From positions 186,001-250,000 of the forward strand of contig MCGO01000032.1 of assembly GCA_002104985.1 (NCBI GenBank): a stretch of 64,000 bases of DNA, given 5' to 3'. The stretch is from Rhizoclosmatium globosum. Taxonomy: Eukaryota > Chytridiomycota > Chytridiomycetes > Chytridiales > Chytriomycetaceae. The position numbers and the translations under genes were made by a program. Every line of letters starts with the position of its first letter. Position 1 is the first letter of the stretch. The notes under the pieces were generated by a model. That model was not told the origin of the DNA, searched no databases, and saw nothing but the letters and a program-made list of their open reading frames with translations. Shown piece by piece: positions 45,980 through 55,981 of the stretch.

Positions 45980-45985
45980 GCCAAG
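45980..45985 (+). promoter_or_regulatory. PacC core hexamer (GCCAAG)
   Basis: GCCAAG on the plus strand, about 345 bp upstream of PacC copy 1. It is the second core hexamer in this intergenic region. Confidence 0.25.
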
Positions 45986-46497
45986 AAAGAGTTATCAAAT
46001 TCTAAGCCGTAAAGAATTCATCAAGTGACAACAATCCAGCATTGAAGAAACAAGTGTGAATTCATGCGTAACGGTGCCATTCCGAATCAAGCCGGATATT
46101 GTAGATAACTGGGTTTTGGCAGCTGTAATTCATGACGTGAGATTGTCCTGTTGAGGTTGAGACGATTGAATATTGTGGTGCTGAGGGTTTTACAACACTT
46201 TTTTAGAGATACCAAGTCTTGGATTGAAGTGATTGGATGTGGTCGAATCAGAACAAAGGCAGGAGAAGTAGAAATTTGATTTACTTGTTAATCTTGTCCA
46301 TAGACTAACCTCTCTTGAACTGAAAAGCATTATGTAACGTTGTTATCCCATCTCCATTTAGAAAGAAGGCTGACTTTGACACGTACCTTACACAGATGAA
46401 GACTCAATGGTGCATTTTCGATCATATATTTGTCTTCGATCGGGAGAAAAACATCCAATAAACACGCGCCAAAATCGAAAAAAAAAACTGTATATGT

Positions 46498-47814
46498 TTA
46501 TTTCGCATCATATTGCGGAGGCAGGTCGTCAATTCCGTCTGGTTCCCCTCTAACTGTTACATTGTTCCATTGGTTCCTGGTACATATCCGCTTAATCTTT
46601 TCAAGCGCTATTTGGAGCTTCACTTGTCTTCCAACTGTTGAAATACATAAAACTTTACAAATCTTCACAGGTTCCAACTCAATCAACACAACGCCATCAA
46701 TTTCTTCGTGGCGGGCTAATGAGATGGATTCTTGCGATACACTGTTGTGTTCCAGCCATTGTACAGTATGATCTACGGTCCACGTCAAGGGGTTCGCTGG
46801 AAGTTTCAGATCTATCAATATTTGAGCGACATTCGAGACGTCATCATCATTCGCCAGCGTTCGGGTAGATGCACGAGAAACTTGAGTGGATATCATGCCG
46901 TCGAATAGATGAGACGTCTTTGCCATATCAAAGATGGAAATATTATCATCGTTTTCAAGGTTGAGGGTTATATCTGACTTTGTCATTTCGTTCATTGTTT
47001 TACTTGCCTCGACATCTTGTTTAAGAGGTTTGAGAGAAGAAGCCGAGGTAAGGTTTCGCTTTGGAGTAGGGTTTTTCTTTTGATGTCTCCACCAGAAATA
47101 TCCCACAACTCCAACAACAAACAGAATGACTGCAATTATTCCTCCAACTATAGCTCCAAGATTCACAAAATTATCGGATTTTGAATCTTCTGTGTCAAGA
47201 TTGAATACGTTCACTGTATAAAACGAGTCCCAATACTTTGAATACGTACAACTCCACGTCTCTGAGACATTATACAAAAGCACAGACTCCTTCGTTTCAT
47301 TTTTGCAATAGCTATCAGAATATCGTCGATTCCACAGAGATTTAGAATCATATGTGAACATATAACTGTTGAATTCTGCACCATCCGATTTAAACGCGAC
47401 CACACGTTGGGCTTTGATGAATAACTTTTTTCAGTCTATGGCGACAGACTCCGTCTTCCCAGAGTTTTATTTCGATATGTTGATCATGGTCTTCCGGTGG
47501 TTTTGGATCAAAGTCACAGGTTTGAGTGGAGTATCCGTTCTTTCCGTAGAAACAGGGTTTTGGGGTACACGGTTCATGGTCACGATCGTTTGCTGTGTAG
47601 TCTGTTGTTTCTAAGAATGATATCAATTGTAATGTGGTATGTTTTTCTCACCAAACACGATCGCTTCTGATTCTAGACACTCCTTTTCATTCCCCGATGC
47701 TGCATAGTATTTGACTACAGACCAAGGCCTGTCTTGAGGAGCTGGAGCTGGAGGTACAGGTAGAGGAGGAGGCGGAATTGTTGGAGGACCATCAGTGTAA
47801 ACTTGAGGAAGCAT
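46498..47814 (-). CDS. Single-pass membrane protein with Cys-rich ectodomain and cytoplasmic SAM domain (copy 2)
   Basis: This paralog of 25406-26782 has the same order. A short proline-rich N-terminus precedes PWSVVKYYAASGNEKEC. After an intron there is CTPKPCFYGKNGYSTQTC, then SLWNRRYSDSYCKNE with glycosylation sequons (NET, NVS). The TM helix is LGAIVGGIIAVILFVVGVVGYF, followed by a basic stop-transfer stretch. A 120-residue linker precedes the SAM domain (WTVDHTVQWLEHNSVSQ, EEIDGVVLIELE, ISTVGRQVKLQIAL). The tail ends DDLPPQYDAK, like PPSYDAAQ in copy 1, so a PPxY-type motif is conserved at the C-terminus. No signal peptide is seen here either. A frame break near 47415 fits a missing base or an intron. 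Confidence 0.62.
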
Positions 47815-47865
47815 TTTTGTTTACAAATAGAATTGTCATCTTTAATTACAACATAAATCGATAAT

Positions 47866-50018
47866 TTATTCTGCATAAACAACATCCCCTTCTTCCTCCG
47901 CAACATTCCACAACCCTTCCAAAAACTTATTCCCGTTCCTCATACCATCATCAAATACAACGCACAAATGCCGTCTCGCCCTTGTCACTGCAACGTTCAA
48001 CCTCCGTTCATCAGCCAAGAACCCAACCTCGCCTCTTGAGTTACTTCTCACAAGGGATACGATGACAGCCTCTTTTTCTGCGCCTTGGAACGAATCTACA
48101 GTCCCGATTTCGAGTGTGGGGTGGAGGGGTTGAGATTGATTTTAAGAGACGAGATTGACCGCTATATGGTGTTATGACTGCAATGGAGGTGATGGGACAC
48201 CTGCGGATACGAGTTTTTCAACGTGTTCTTCGACTATCGAGGCTTCCCCCCGGTTTTGGAGGGATTCAGAGGCGAATGGGTCGTTTGTGTCGTCGGGCGT
48301 TGTTTCCGCGTGTCCGACGAGAGATGTTGTGTAGATTGTGAACGGGGATGTTGTTTCGTTTGTTTCGAGGACGTTTGGGAGGTGGGATAGGAGGTGGGAT
48401 GAGACGGATTCGTGGGGGTAGGAGGGAGTTGTAGAAGTATTTGGAGGGGTGTTTGCAGATTGTTGCGTGCATTCGGTATTGGATTGTGAGCATTGATTTT
48501 ATGGATGGACCGTGGGTTGAGAGGAGGCGATCAAAGAGGGTTTGGGTGAGGGATGTTGGAGTTGATGTGAGTTGCGGTGAGTTGAAGAGTGTGGAAACAG
48601 GTGGAGTGCGGGATGGAGAAGATGATTTCACAGTTGGAGGGAGTTGTAGGTGATCTCCTGCAAGAAAAACGCGTGCTTTGGGGTTGGCCTTCAATATAGC
48701 GATCCATGACTCTGCTTCAATCGCTTGAGATGATTCGTCAATCACGATCGCATCAAAATACTCATTTTGTAGGACGTAGAACCACAACCAGACAGTGTAG
48801 CAACAACAACGTGACTAGTTGATATAATGTCCGAAACAATCTTCTTTTCACGGACACGAAGTTCAGCACGCAACCGCTTCATGTCATCATACAGAGTTCT
48901 CCTCTCAGCCTTCCGTTTGCACTTTTGAATTTTGATGAGTGTTGCATCCATTTCGGCACGAACGTCATTTGCAATTTGACCTTCATCGGAAGAACGCACA
49001 CGGATATCTAACGTATGTGTCAAAACTTGGTCGCGACGGACACGAGAAGGATGACCGATTCGAGTGAATTGAAGGTTTGGATTCAGATGCGGAGTGAGAC
49101 GGGCAGCCAGTGTGTCTACAGATATATTTGATGGACCACATAGAAGGACTCTGTCGCCGCGTTTCACCAGTTGTCGTACGAGTTCAACCACTGTTTCCGT
49201 CTTTCCCGTTCCTGGCGGCCCATGAATCAACGCGACGGCATCAGCAGCCAGACATTTTGCTACTGCATCTTTTTGCGAGTCATTGAGCATTTGATTCAGG
49301 AATTCGATTGGCTTAGCCGGACGTGTTGAGAATGAGGGCTGTGTTCCATGTAACAAAACATTGAGGAGTGATTCGCCAATTCTCAAGTGTTTTGAAGAAG
49401 CCTTTTCGGACGAGAATCCAATTGCATTTTGGAGGTCTTTGAGGGCGGCATCCATACGATCGAAAGTTGCAGCCGAGTCCGCCTTTGCGACCGTTGCCGA
49501 ATCAAAGGAAACATTCGCATCGCCCGAGAATGAAACGCTGAAAGTTGACGTGTCTGTTTTTGAGACGACGCCGCGGAGAACGAGGCGTTCCTGATTTGGT
49601 TGGTTTGGTTGAGTGTGGTTGAGTGACACTTCTTTGTAGAAACACAGGCAAACAACGCACCTGATCGCCAGTCGAAGAACTTGCTCCAATTGCAACGACA
49701 GGATCACCGACTTTCAACGCAAACGAGTGGCCTTGTCCAAGTGCAAATGTTGCGATGGATTTGCCGCCAAGTCCAGTTCGAACTGATTCGACCCGCGCAT
49801 TCTGGTTCATTCAATCAATGAGTAATCTTAATCTAATACCTGCTACAGTATGTACTAGCTAGTAGCCCGAAGAAAGCACCCTCACCCACCTTCACCGCCA
49901 GTCCAACGCGCACCAGAGCACTCATTCGAACGCCATTGTTGATGTTCTCACTCTCTTCCGCCTGCGCCAACTGTCTCTCTCGTAACACAAGTTCCCGATG
50001 CGCTGCAATGATTTCCAT
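47866..50018 (-). CDS. SF1 DNA/RNA helicase, IGHMBP2/Hcs1-like
   Basis: The helicase of the Upf1-like SF1 group shows an N-terminal helical start (MEIIAAHRELVLRERQLAQAEE) and a beta-barrel region with LGQGHSFALKVGDPVVAIG. NDSQKDAVAKCLAADAVALIHGPPGTGKTETVVEL gives motif I. LLCGPSNISVDTL, VREKKIVSDIISTSHVVVATLSG and FDAIVIDESSQAIEAESW (motif II) follow, then LAGDHLQLPPTV, IQYRMHATI and AVITPYSGQ. GTVDSFQGAEKEAVIVSLVRSN and NVAVTRARRHLCVVF (motif VI) close the core. It stops soon after motif VI, so the R3H and AN1 domains of animal IGHMBP2 are absent, as in yeast Hcs1. Frame breaks near 48.76, 48.4 and 48.15 kb look like missing bases. Confidence 0.88.
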
Positions 50019-50072
50019 CCTTCTTTCCTTCTCTTCTCTTTGTTTTTTAGTTTTTGAAGTTTATCACAGAAA
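50019..50072. promoter_or_regulatory. 54-bp divergent promoter between IGHMBP2-like helicase and ELP6
   Basis: The two start codons face away from each other with only 54 bp between them, so promoters and 5' leaders must overlap. The stretch is pyrimidine-rich on the plus strand (TTCCTTCTCTTCTCTTTG), typical of fungal leaders. I see no clear TATA box. Confidence 0.5.
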
Positions 50073-50904
50073 ATGGCAACCACATCAGCTTCACTCACCT
50101 CCCTCGCTTCAAACCTTCCTCCACTCTCGTCTCCACCTGCATCGACACGTATACTTATCACAGATGATATACGGGCAGACGGGTTCCCCGTTCTTCACAA
50201 CTACCTCGCTGCGGCTCAATTCAACAACAAGAGCACTGCTGCTGCTACCACCACTCTCGTCAGTTTCTCTCACCCTCAAAGTCACTATGAGGCTGTGGCA
50301 CGGAAACTTGGGTATACGCTGAAAGCAACTTTCGTTGATGGTGTCCGATTGCTTGTGGATGATGACACTCCCAGTGTGTCAAAGTTGATGGAACATATCA
50401 AGAAATCTGCCGTGTCTGGGTGCATGCTTGTGCTGGATAATATTGGCTTGTTGTTGGGGCTTGGTGTGCCTGTTGATGCGGTTGTGCTGTTTTTGGTGGA
50501 TGTGAGGAAGGTTGTGGATTCAGTTGAGTATTACTTTGGTATTAGAAAAACTTGGATGGAGTTTAATTAACTTGGAATTTTTGGATAGATGGGCGGGAAT
50601 CTTGTTGTGTTGGTTCATGCAGATGTGCAAGATAGGGATCATGAGTACTTGGTCTCGTATATTCAAGAGTTTGTCGACTTTGAAATTCACGTGCGTGGGT
50701 TGGATAGTGGGTATACAGATCGTGCCACGGGCCAGGTAACAGTCAAGTTTTATTCTTTGGACTCAACGCGAAGAACAGATCAAAATTGTACCACGCTCCA
50801 ACATTCTAAAAGCATCAGCTACAATCGCATCACCCTCAAACTCTCTTCTCTACCATGTGACAGAATCCGGTGTGAAACTATGGGTTCCAGGAAACATGGC
50901 ATAA
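50073..50904 (+). CDS. ELP6: Elongator complex subunit 6
   Basis: ELP6 is a RecA-like fold subunit of the Elp456 ring, which binds tRNA and regulates Elongator modification of wobble uridines. Visible elements: ILITDDIRADGFPVLHNYL, TTLVSFSHPQSHYEAVARKLGY (as in family FS.SHY-VGQKLG), SGCMLVLDNIGLLLGLGVP (the degenerate Walker B strand) and, after an intron ending about 50587, GNLVVLVHADVQDRDHEYLV. GLDSGYTDRATGQ leads to a last exon with VTESGVKLWVPGNMA before TAA 50902. As in other ELP6 proteins there is no Walker A. The last exon is reached through an intron near 50735-50775. Assignment is from motif order; length of about 240 residues fits. Confidence 0.7.
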
Positions 50905-51056
50905 GCAAGCCTCGATATCTGACACACTAATAAACGAACACATATAACGTATGATATGTTTACTAACAAATAAAACAAAACAAAAACACACACGAATTAA
51001 TACGACACATGACCATCGGGAGAACAATTCTAAACCCTCACACTCTATTACACACT

Positions 51057-52977
51057 TCAAACAAACCCAAGCTGCCTCTGCACACGAACCTCCATCTCCC
51101 GCCTTACCATCTCCTTCAACGCCTCAACAACATCCCTTCGCCTCATCTCATCTCCATCCCCTTCCTCCGCCCCCGTTGAAGGCGTAAACATCCCCACCGG
51201 CGGTGGAAGAATGATTCCATGTCCAGGAACAGGCAACGTAACATCAAGTGGACTTGACGCAGTCGATGCGTTTCCGTCAACGTCCATGTCGTCGTCGTCG
51301 TTGGAGATCCCGGCGGCGTCGATGAGTGCTTGCATGCCGGATGGTTGAGGGGGCAGATTTCTTTGAAGGAGGGGAGTTGTGGGATGTCGGGGCGTGGAGC
51401 TGCTGGTGCCATTTGGGGGACGGAGGTTTGGAGCATGCGTGGGAGTTGTGGGGATTGGTTTCCGTATGGGTTATTGGTGTTGGTGTAGGTTTGGTATGGG
51501 TTGAATTGTTGTGATTGTTGATATTGTAGTTGTTGTTGAGGAGCAGGTTGGGATGGGATGAAAGGTTGCTGAAATTGGGGTTGTTGTTGTTGGTACATTT
51601 GAGGTGGATACTGTTGTGATTGGGGTTGATTGAAGAAGGATTGTTGTGGCTGTTGTTGGAACATTGGCTGTTGGTGGAAAGTAGGATGCTGTTGGAAAAC
51701 TGGTTGCTGGAAAAGTGGCTGTTGTGACTGCTGTTGGTACCCAGCTTGCTGTTGGTTGGGGAACGCAAACAGATTATCAAAAACTCCAGTCTCATTCTTA
51801 ATTGCAGCATTTCCTCCCAACCCAAAAGTTTTGGCAGGAACGTCAAAGGTTGCTGACACACTGTTCAAAAAGTCATCAATCGACACCAAATCCGCATTTG
51901 AAAAGGAGTCCAGTGGATGTCCACTAATTGCCGGTGAGATTGGCGCAACTCCAAGAGAAATATAGTGATTTGTCATGGGAGGAGGAGTTGCCGATGTTGC
52001 AGGGGAAGCTGCCATTGATTGTGTAGGGAACTGTGGTGGCACGGTCACGTATTTAGACAGTTGCTCAAGCTCATTTTTGAGATCAGCTGTTTGAACGATT
52101 TAGCCATTGGATTTGAACCATGATAGGGATCGACTACTCACTCGAGTCAGCAAAGGGTGAAAAACGATTTCGTTTAATGTCTTGGAAGAATTTGTTAATG
52201 TTGTGCGATGCAGCGGGGTTTGCAATGACAGCTGCATCCATTCCGGGGATTTCCGTTGAAGCACGTCGCTTCTTTACTGAAGTAAATGTGGATGAGACAT
52301 TCGAGTTTGAGTCAGAGTATTGCGAATAGCTGCTGTCCGCTGGTGAATGAGGAGGATGTAAAGCGTCGTCTATTGATGGTGCAAGATAGTTTAGTTCATC
52401 TCCACCTCGTTTTTTGGGTTATGTCACCTTCCGAGAACGTCTTTCCCTCGTTCTTGGCGACCGCCTTCCGTGTGACATTTCGTCTTGCGGTCTTCGCAGC
52501 CGATGCAACGCTGTCCTGGCGTCGGGGCGCCTCCTCTGGGTCCAGGCCCAGTCCATCATGGAGTTTCTCATGCTTCTTCAAGTCCTGAGGACGCTTGAAA
52601 GCACGAGAGCAGACCTAATAAGGAAAGGGTAGTTCAGTCATCAAGGCGGGAGCAGAAAGGGTTGCGGGATTGTCATTAGAGGAAACAGCCAAGAAATTGG
52701 GTGGAGGCGTCTATTGGTGCTTGTGTGCAGAGGAACTACTCACAGGACACGAGTGGGGCTTCAATGGAACGTGGATCCTCAAGTGCGATGTCAGGTGGTC
52801 TCTCTTTGAGTACGACTGGTTGCAGGGACCTGGGCCCCATCGGCAAATCAGCTCGAGGCCCTTACCACGTCCAACGTGGTCATTCGTAAGGTGATCGTAC
52901 AGTGCTTCAACGTCGTCGTAGTGGAGTGTGCAGCCCGCCCACTGGCAGGCATGAACCGTTTGTTGAGACTCCGTCAT
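51057..52977 (-). CDS. PacC/Rim101-type zinc-finger transcription factor, copy 2, with Gln-rich region
   Basis: Fingers: [20 protein letters not shown] with [28 protein letters not shown] with HVPLKPH; and, across an intron at the same SCP/VC position as copy 1, [18 protein letters not shown]. Finger 2 has an extra residue between its cysteines. A middle segment holds [17 protein letters not shown] and [19 protein letters not shown], resembling the conserved PacC helix region. [13 protein letters not shown] (short leucine-rich helix) comes next, then about 100 residues of Gln-rich sequence ([18 protein letters not shown] repeats). The end is [18 protein letters not shown] before TGA 51057. 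One missing base near 51.33 kb is likely. Family role: pH-responsive transcription. Confidence 0.82.
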
Positions 52978-53058
52978 TGGATCCGTCGTGGTGAGGCGGG
53001 TTTCAAAGTGAAAATTTGCTTGTTTGGCATGCTCCGCTCACACAAAGTCTTGGAGCTT

Positions 53059-53064
53059 CTTGGC
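53059..53064 (-). promoter_or_regulatory. PacC core hexamer (GCCAAG)
   Basis: GCCAAG on the minus strand, 82 bp upstream of the PacC copy 2 start. Confidence 0.3.
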
Positions 53065-53094
53065 AACTGGAAGCCTTCAAATATGCCAAGAGAT

Positions 53095-53100
53095 TACTAT
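53095..53100 (+). promoter_or_regulatory. PacC core hexamer (GCCAAG)
   Basis: GCCAAG on the plus strand, 118 bp upstream of PacC copy 2 and inverted relative to the neighbouring hexamer. Confidence 0.3.
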
Positions 53101-53156
53101 GAAGGCACACTTGGACTGGGTGGGCCATCGTCCCTTATTCGTTGCCAATAGACATG

Positions 53157-53162
53157 CCTGGC
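53157..53162 (-). promoter_or_regulatory. PacC core hexamer (GCCAGG)
   Basis: GCCAGG on the minus strand, 180 bp upstream of PacC copy 2; third GCCARG match in 104 bp. Confidence 0.25.
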
Positions 53163-53329
53163 GAATTGTGATCCGTCAGCCTCCAACGAACAACCCTAAA
53201 AGTTATCTCACAATTTAAAAACAACTGTCGACAAATGCGTTTATACAAATTATAAGACTGCGCAAGGCAGCAAAAGAGTGAGTAAAATCTAAAAGGAATA
53301 GAAGCCAACAACGATATCCCAACCAAATA

Positions 53330-54334
53330 TCACATTGAGAACACAATAATGACGAGAACAACCAGTGCGATGATGAGACAACATATTGTCCATTGTTGCT
53401 TGGAATCTGTATGAGACTGTCAGACACATGCATTTACATTTTATCGAACAAACTAACCTGCATTTGCATCAATGAAAGCCTTTAACCTCTTCATTCCCAT
53501 ATCTAGCTTTCCTTGAGTAGAATCCACTTGTACATCCAAGTCCTCCAGTAGCCTTTAGGTTCACATTAGTAACAACATACTTTAGTGAACCACTCCCTTC
53601 TCTCTATAACTACAAAAGAGAATAAATCAACATACGCTGTCTGGTCATCGATTTCCTGATTCATGACTTGAGCAATCTCTTTCATGTTGGAAATAGTCAC
53701 AGCAACACCTTCAAGCTGCTGATCCTGCTCCTTCATAATCATTTGCTGCATCCCATTTTCACGATCAATAAAGAATCATTGTTGAGTTTTGATGAAGACT
53801 GTTGAGGAGTCTGTGAGCGACCCGAATTTCCCATCAGGAGTTCACGGTCCGACAGACCCCTGGTAGGAGTCCCTGACGCCGACGCTGATGGTTTCAACTG
53901 ACTCGCGCGTGTGGACTGAAAGGCGGTTTCTCACTCACAGCCCTCGGACGTTCCTGTGCCCGTTTAACAAGTGCAACAAGGTCATCCAGTTTCCGTGTCG
54001 CCGATGCAACGAAATCTTTTCTACGCGCAACTTCGGCGGGCGCGGCGTTGAAGCGAGTTGGGTTCTGGGCGACGGCGGCGACGGCGGCGCCAATGTCTGC
54101 AACGTCGTCGCCGAGTTGTGCGAGAAGCGGCGAGAGTTCCGAGAGCGTCCATTGGAGTTCGCTTGCGTTTGCGGTGGGGTTTGAGGCGAGGCGGCGGAGG
54201 TTTGTTGCGAGAGGCGCGGCGGTGTTGAAGGCGGCTTCAATGTCCCTTTTTATCGGTGATGATGATGCGGCGGGTTAGTGGTTGCTTATTTGGTTCGTGG
54301 CTTACTCTTTGACTGCAAAGTACGGATCTTCCAT
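53330..54334 (-). CDS. Qc-SNARE, syntaxin-6/Tlg1-like
   Basis: The first exon MEDPYFAVKE is the signature start of syntaxin 6/10 and plant SYP5/6 proteins. The next exon gives the helical N-domain (AAPLATNLRRLA, ELQWTLSELSPLLAQLGDDVADI, RKDFVASATRKLDDLVALV). A serine-rich linker precedes the SNARE motif: MIMKEQDQQLEGVAVTISNMKEI, then VMNQEIDDQTA (zero-layer Gln in EIDDQ), then LLEDLDVQVDSTQGKLDMGMKRL. After another intron QQWTICCLIIALVVLVIIVFSM forms the C-terminal anchor, and TGA is at 53330. It acts in endosome-to-Golgi fusion in the family. There are three introns and about 250 residues. The frame seems intact apart from one possible break near 53.78 kb. Confidence 0.8.
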
Positions 54335-54451
54335 AGTGCGGGGGGTTGTTGGATGAAGACTTTTGTTGGGCAATCTCAAATTAACCAAGAAGAAATGAAT
54401 ATAGAGGAATAGAGAGGAATAAAGAAAACAATATCCAATCCAAGTACAGGC

Positions 54452-55873
54452 TCAAACAATATAATACTTTCCATGACGTGTAGACAATAATCCAATCTCC
54501 AGTAGCATACACAGGACAGGTTTCACCTTGTTCGGTTCTATAGCCCCAGCCTGCATCAATTCTTCAAGAGTCAAACACTCAGTCTCTGCATCATCTTCTC
54601 CCATTCCTTGGAATCTCTTGTCTAGTATGTGATCCATTTGTCAGGACTTTCCGACTGATACCACACAAACTCACCAGTAACATATTCATTAATTTCAACA
54701 ATCGCGTCATTCAAGTCCTATATATCATCGATCAGTGTTTGTACTCAAGCATAAACCTGGATTCAAGATAAACTCACATCAAACGAAATCTGTGCACTCA
54801 AATATCCACTCAATTCTGCATACTCGTTCATCAAGACAGGACGAATCAAATCTCCAAAGATGGAGTTTCCATGGGCCGCAATAGAATGGTGCAGTGGAGT
54901 TGGGGTGATTTCAGGGACAGTTGGGGAGGACTTCGAAACGTCTGACGCGGTGGATGAGAAGCGGAGGGCAGTGAGACGATTTGCAAGTGGTGTAGAGTGA
55001 GGTGAAGTAGACGGGTCGGACGGTAGGACTCCTGTTCACAATGTATCAGCATACACCTCATCAATGATCTACAAAGAATACAACCTTTCAAGATACCAAG
55101 AGAAAAGGAAGATATTCCGAGAGACTCAAGTGTAGGACTTGGTGGGTCTTCAAGGCTTTCTTGTTCAAGAACACCAACACCTTGAATCAAATGGCTCATA
55201 TCATCTTCCTCTTCCTCCTCATATTGAGCTGGTTGGATACGCGTCGGATTGAATCACGACTTCGCGTGTGGGTGTGCGACTCTCTTCTTGATCCTCAAAG
55301 TCGTTGCTCCCAACAAGACCTCCGACTGCCCCCGCCGGTGTTTCAAATGAGAAGACATCTTGTTGATGTTTCGCAGGAGTTGAAGGTTGTTGTGGAATCA
55401 AGTTGAGATTGGATGCTATTGAAGCGAGTGTGTTAGTACTTCAATATGCATCCAATCAATCTCACGTGGTCTGTATCCAAATCGCCCTAAATGTGTCTGC
55501 AATGCGACGCCGATTCTCTGTTCTGGTTCAGAGAGTGTTTGTTTGTCAGGACGCAACGTCGACGTGTCCGAACAAGACTCTCTTCAACTCACCTGCTGAG
55601 CCAGGTCCCACCGCCGCGCATCCTCGTCGCTTTCCTTGATTGCCGTTTCCGCAGACAACAAAAGGTCGCTGAGCTGTTGCTCGAGGGAAATGCACTTTTC
55701 GAGTGCGGATTGGAGGACGGGAAGGTCTGAGGGATTGTTGGACCGCGTGAGTGTGCCGCTGTTTCATGGCGTGAGTATACTGGATAAATACTGTAATGTG
55801 TACGGTACATGACATCTTTGATGCTGGTTTCAATGATTTCGAGTGAAAGGATGTTTGCTTGGAGGATGTCCAT
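54452..55873 (-). CDS. SKA-like spindle/kinetochore protein with winged-helix C-terminus
   Basis: N-terminal exons are helical (MDILQANILSLEIIETSIKDV, DLPVLQSALEKCISLEQQLSDLLLSAET). A long Ser/Pro/Glu-rich linker follows (QQPSTPAKHQQDVFSFETP, SLEDPPSPTLESLGISSF). The C-terminus reads VLMNEYAELSGYLSAQISF, DLNDAIVEINEYVTDKRF, CLTLEELMQAG and KVKPVLCMLLEIGLLSTRHGKYYIV. This order (P-Y-L-x-x-Q-I-S/T-x-x-x-L-N-x-A-I-x-x-I-N, then a short winged helix ending YYIV) resembles the microtubule-binding domain of SKA3/SKA1. SKA couples kinetochores to microtubules in animals and plants; most Dikarya use DASH instead. The match is from memory of the family and is tentative. At least four small introns; breaks near 55.23 and 55.07 kb. 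Confidence 0.45.
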
Positions 55874-55981
55874 TTTCAGTCTGATATTCTCTATTCTGCA
55901 AAGAAACTTGCTATTTACGACATGACAGGTATTCTTTGTCCAAAGAGATAATTAAGGTTACGAATTCCGGCTCGCCAAACA
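55874..55981. promoter_or_regulatory. 108-bp divergent promoter
   Basis: Start codons of the SKA-like gene (minus) and the multi-TM gene (plus) face apart here, so both promoters lie in this 108-bp segment. No specific element can be named. Confidence 0.45.

Larger units (their letters stand above)
45636..46497. other. Intergenic region upstream of PacC copy 1
   Basis: These 862 bp separate the PacC start from the 3' end of the second SAM-domain gene. I see no coding signal, tRNA or repeat. Two PacC core hexamers (listed separately) are the only recognisable elements. A poly-A run at about 46481-46487 lies just past the SAM gene stop. Confidence 0.5.
52978..53329. other. Intergenic region upstream of PacC copy 2
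   Basis: These 352 bp hold the PacC copy 2 promoter and the 3' UTR of the SNARE gene. No gene is recognised. Three PacC core hexamers (GCCARG) fall between 53059 and 53162. Confidence 0.5.

Noticed and set aside
51620..51760. Plus-strand Cys-rich frame ([18 protein letters not shown]) opposite PacC copy 2
   Set aside because: It is the complement of the Gln-rich repeat (CAA/CAG read as TTG/CTG and TGT/TGC), not an independent cysteine-rich peptide.
53024..53218. Small open frames upstream of PacC copy 2
   Set aside because: Short, no conserved composition, start codons weak; more likely promoter or leader sequence.
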